Assembly (NCBI GenBank): GCA_965247505.1
Contig: OZ252020.1
Location: 310,001 to 374,000 of the forward strand
Reading direction: 5' to 3'
DNA length: 64,000 nt
Source of the DNA: CAIYRG01 sp965247505
Lineage (GTDB): Bacteria; Pseudomonadota; Alphaproteobacteria; Micropepsales; Micropepsaceae
Shown: positions 63,024-64,000 of the stretch, one piece after another
How positions within the stretch are numbered: the first letter of the stretch is position 1
Layout: each line of letters opens with the position of its first letter
Position numbers and translations under genes: made by a program
The notes under the pieces: generated by a model
What the model was told of the DNA's origin: nothing
Databases searched by the model: none
What the model saw: the letters and a program-made list of their open reading frames with translations, nothing else

Positions 63024-63638
63024 TCATTGTGGCCGGCTCCGTAGTGGTTCTCCGCCTGAGCCCGGAATGACGCGATAGCGGTTGCCGTCGAGATCGCGGT
63101 TATAGCGCACGCGCACTCCATCTTGGTCACGCAATGAGAGTGATTGCTGGAACAGCCCCGGGACGATGCCATCTGGCGGCGCACGCCCTTCGGCGATGAA
63201 AAGGCGCACTATGCCTGTATTCGCCGGCGGATGAACAATCGCAATGAAGCTGCGCGATTCATCGGGATTGGTAAGCTGAAGCATGTGCGTATCCATGCCC
63301 TCATAGCCGCCCACCTCGTCGGAAGTCACCCTGCTCGCGCGCTGTCGAAATTTTTCCGCTGCATACGCTATGGCGTTCGCAGCTTCGTCTTCGTCTACGC
63401 CCTCATAATCGACGACCGTGACGGCAAACACGCCCGCGTCGTTTTCAACGCTGTAAACGCGCGCAGTAACCTCCCTCCCGGAGCCGAGACGGTAGGTAAT
63501 GTTTTCCATCGTTGGTTCGCCTGGAAAATTGACTGCGAAATTATCAGCCACATTTTCATATTCCATCCACTCTTGCGCGATTGCATTGGAGGTAAACGAA
63601 AACGCCAGAAACAGTGCAACTAAGACACCATTGCGCAT
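63024..63638 (-). CDS. exported protein of the WxxY..FP..EP paralog family (member 7)
   Basis: 204 residues, signal MRNGVLVALFLAFSFTSNAI with cleavage before QEW. Mature blocks: WMEYENVADNFAVNFPGEPT, ARVYSVENDAGVFAVTVVDY, a FRQRASRVTSDEVGGYEGMD block, MLQLTNPDESRSFIAIVHPP, VRLFIAEGRAPPDGIVPGLF, and QQSLSLRDQDGVRVRYNRDL. GGAAGGGAG precedes the ATG. It is closest to member 1 (37950) by the FQQSL ending. Confidence 0.74.
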   Translation of the reverse strand: MRNGVLVALFLAFSFTSNAIAQEWMEYENVADNFAVNFPGEPTMENITYRLGSGREVTARVYSVENDAGVFAVTVVDYEGVDEDEAANAIAYAAEKFRQRASRVTSDEVGGYEGMDTHMLQLTNPDESRSFIAIVHPPANTGIVRLFIAEGRAPPDGIVPGLFQQSLSLRDQDGVRVRYNRDLDGNRYRVIPGSGGEPLRSRPQ

Positions 63639-63853
63639 AATCCAACTCCCTTCCTATCGCCGCGGAAGCCGGACGCCATCGCCCTGCCTTTCCATTGCCC
63701 ACAATGGAGAGACTAGCACGGACGGCAATATAACCGCTATTCGAACTAGTTTGACCTCCGCACAGCGAAACAGATATTCGCCAGATTCGGCCCTTGCGTC
63801 GCCCGCGATCATCTGCGAAGCCCTGAGACGAGCATGAATAGGGAGCATCAAAC

Positions 63854-64000
63854 ATGACGAGAGAAGAAGACGTAATTGCGGCGCTGGATAAGCCCCGCGC
63901 CCTTTATGCGATCCAGCAACGGGTTGACCCCAGCAATAAGAGCACCGACGCTCTGCAAGATTTGTTGATGCGGATGCGGGCCGAGGGAAAATTGAAGTTC
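63854..64000 (+). CDS. unrecognised protein, N-terminal part only
   Basis: 49 codons run off the right edge: MTREEDVIAALDKPRALYAI, then QQRVDPSNKSTDALQDLLMR. GGGAG lies 9 bases before the ATG. Helical and charged, no signal peptide; too little to identify. Confidence 0.5.
   Translation, partial: MTREEDVIAALDKPRALYAIQQRVDPSNKSTDALQDLLMRMRAEGKLKF

Noticed and set aside
1..64000. CRISPR array, tRNA or rRNA genes, phage or defence system
   Set aside because: No regularly spaced repeats, no cloverleaf or rRNA-like sequence, and no Cas, restriction, toxin-antitoxin or phage structural proteins were recognised.

Overview
The window looks like chromosomal DNA of a Gram-negative proteobacterium, most likely an alphaproteobacterium. 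The reasons are moderately high GC, Tat- and Sec-exported enzymes, tripartite-tricarboxylate (TTT) receptor proteins, an Flp-type pilin, and a COX/IOR-type molybdenum hydroxylase cluster. This assignment comes from gene content only. No rRNA, tRNA or CRISPR array was seen.

Layout. (1) 1-7.7 kb is an intact metabolic block. On the minus strand, genes for a three-subunit CoxM/CoxS/CoxL-type hydroxylase lead into a two-subunit IorA/IorB-type hydroxylase. A UbiD-family decarboxylase diverges from them. (2) 7.9-9.95 kb holds a methyltransferase/membrane-protein pair, msrA, and a DUF1348 gene cut by an IS. (3) 9.95-20.6 kb is IS-dominated: IS1595, IS3, IS256, IS110 and IS1182 elements. It also carries a truncated lyase-like beta-propeller gene and a YcnI / membrane-anchored protein / small periplasmic protein / HupE cluster that an IS256 copy splits. 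(4) 21-29.3 kb holds an Flp pilin, a decayed tandem alpha/beta-hydrolase gene, an amidohydrolase, DUF4242, an amidase, DUF1326 and a GlcG/HbpS-like protein. (5) 29.4-36.6 kb is a second IS pile-up (IS256, IS1595, IS6 and IS21 remnants, two IS3-type elements) sitting in broken genes. (6) 36.6-48 kb is mostly intact: a periplasmic MsrA, a TPR protein, SelO, TTT receptors, a signal-less NMT1-fold protein, an asparaginase and an LigI-like amidohydrolase. (7) 48.2-52.3 kb is an ECF sigma factor plus a partner membrane protein; the first is split by IS256 and the second by an IS3-type element. (8) 52.5-64 kb holds a fatty-acid desaturase followed by a dense set of small exported proteins that belong to a few expanded families.

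Three themes stand out. First, IS history can be read from the ends. All three IS256 copies have exact 8-bp target duplications (recent simple insertions). All three near-identical IS3 copies join unrelated broken sequences with no target duplication (rearrangement joints). Second, genes are decaying beyond the IS hits: in-frame stops and single-base frameshifts occur in at least six genes. Third, several exported families have multiplied within the window: seven related ~190-210-residue proteins, three DUF6152 proteins, three proteins of a GHYEGDTLVVDTIG-type family, and two TPR proteins. The exported families are the best candidates for undescribed biology here.

Functionally, the intact genes lean toward uptake and turnover of organic acids, amides and aromatic or N-heterocyclic compounds (molybdenum hydroxylases, UbiD, amidase, amidohydrolases, cyclase, TTT and NMT1 binding proteins), plus repair of oxidised methionine in cytoplasm and periplasm. 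No complete pathway can be assigned from the sequence alone.
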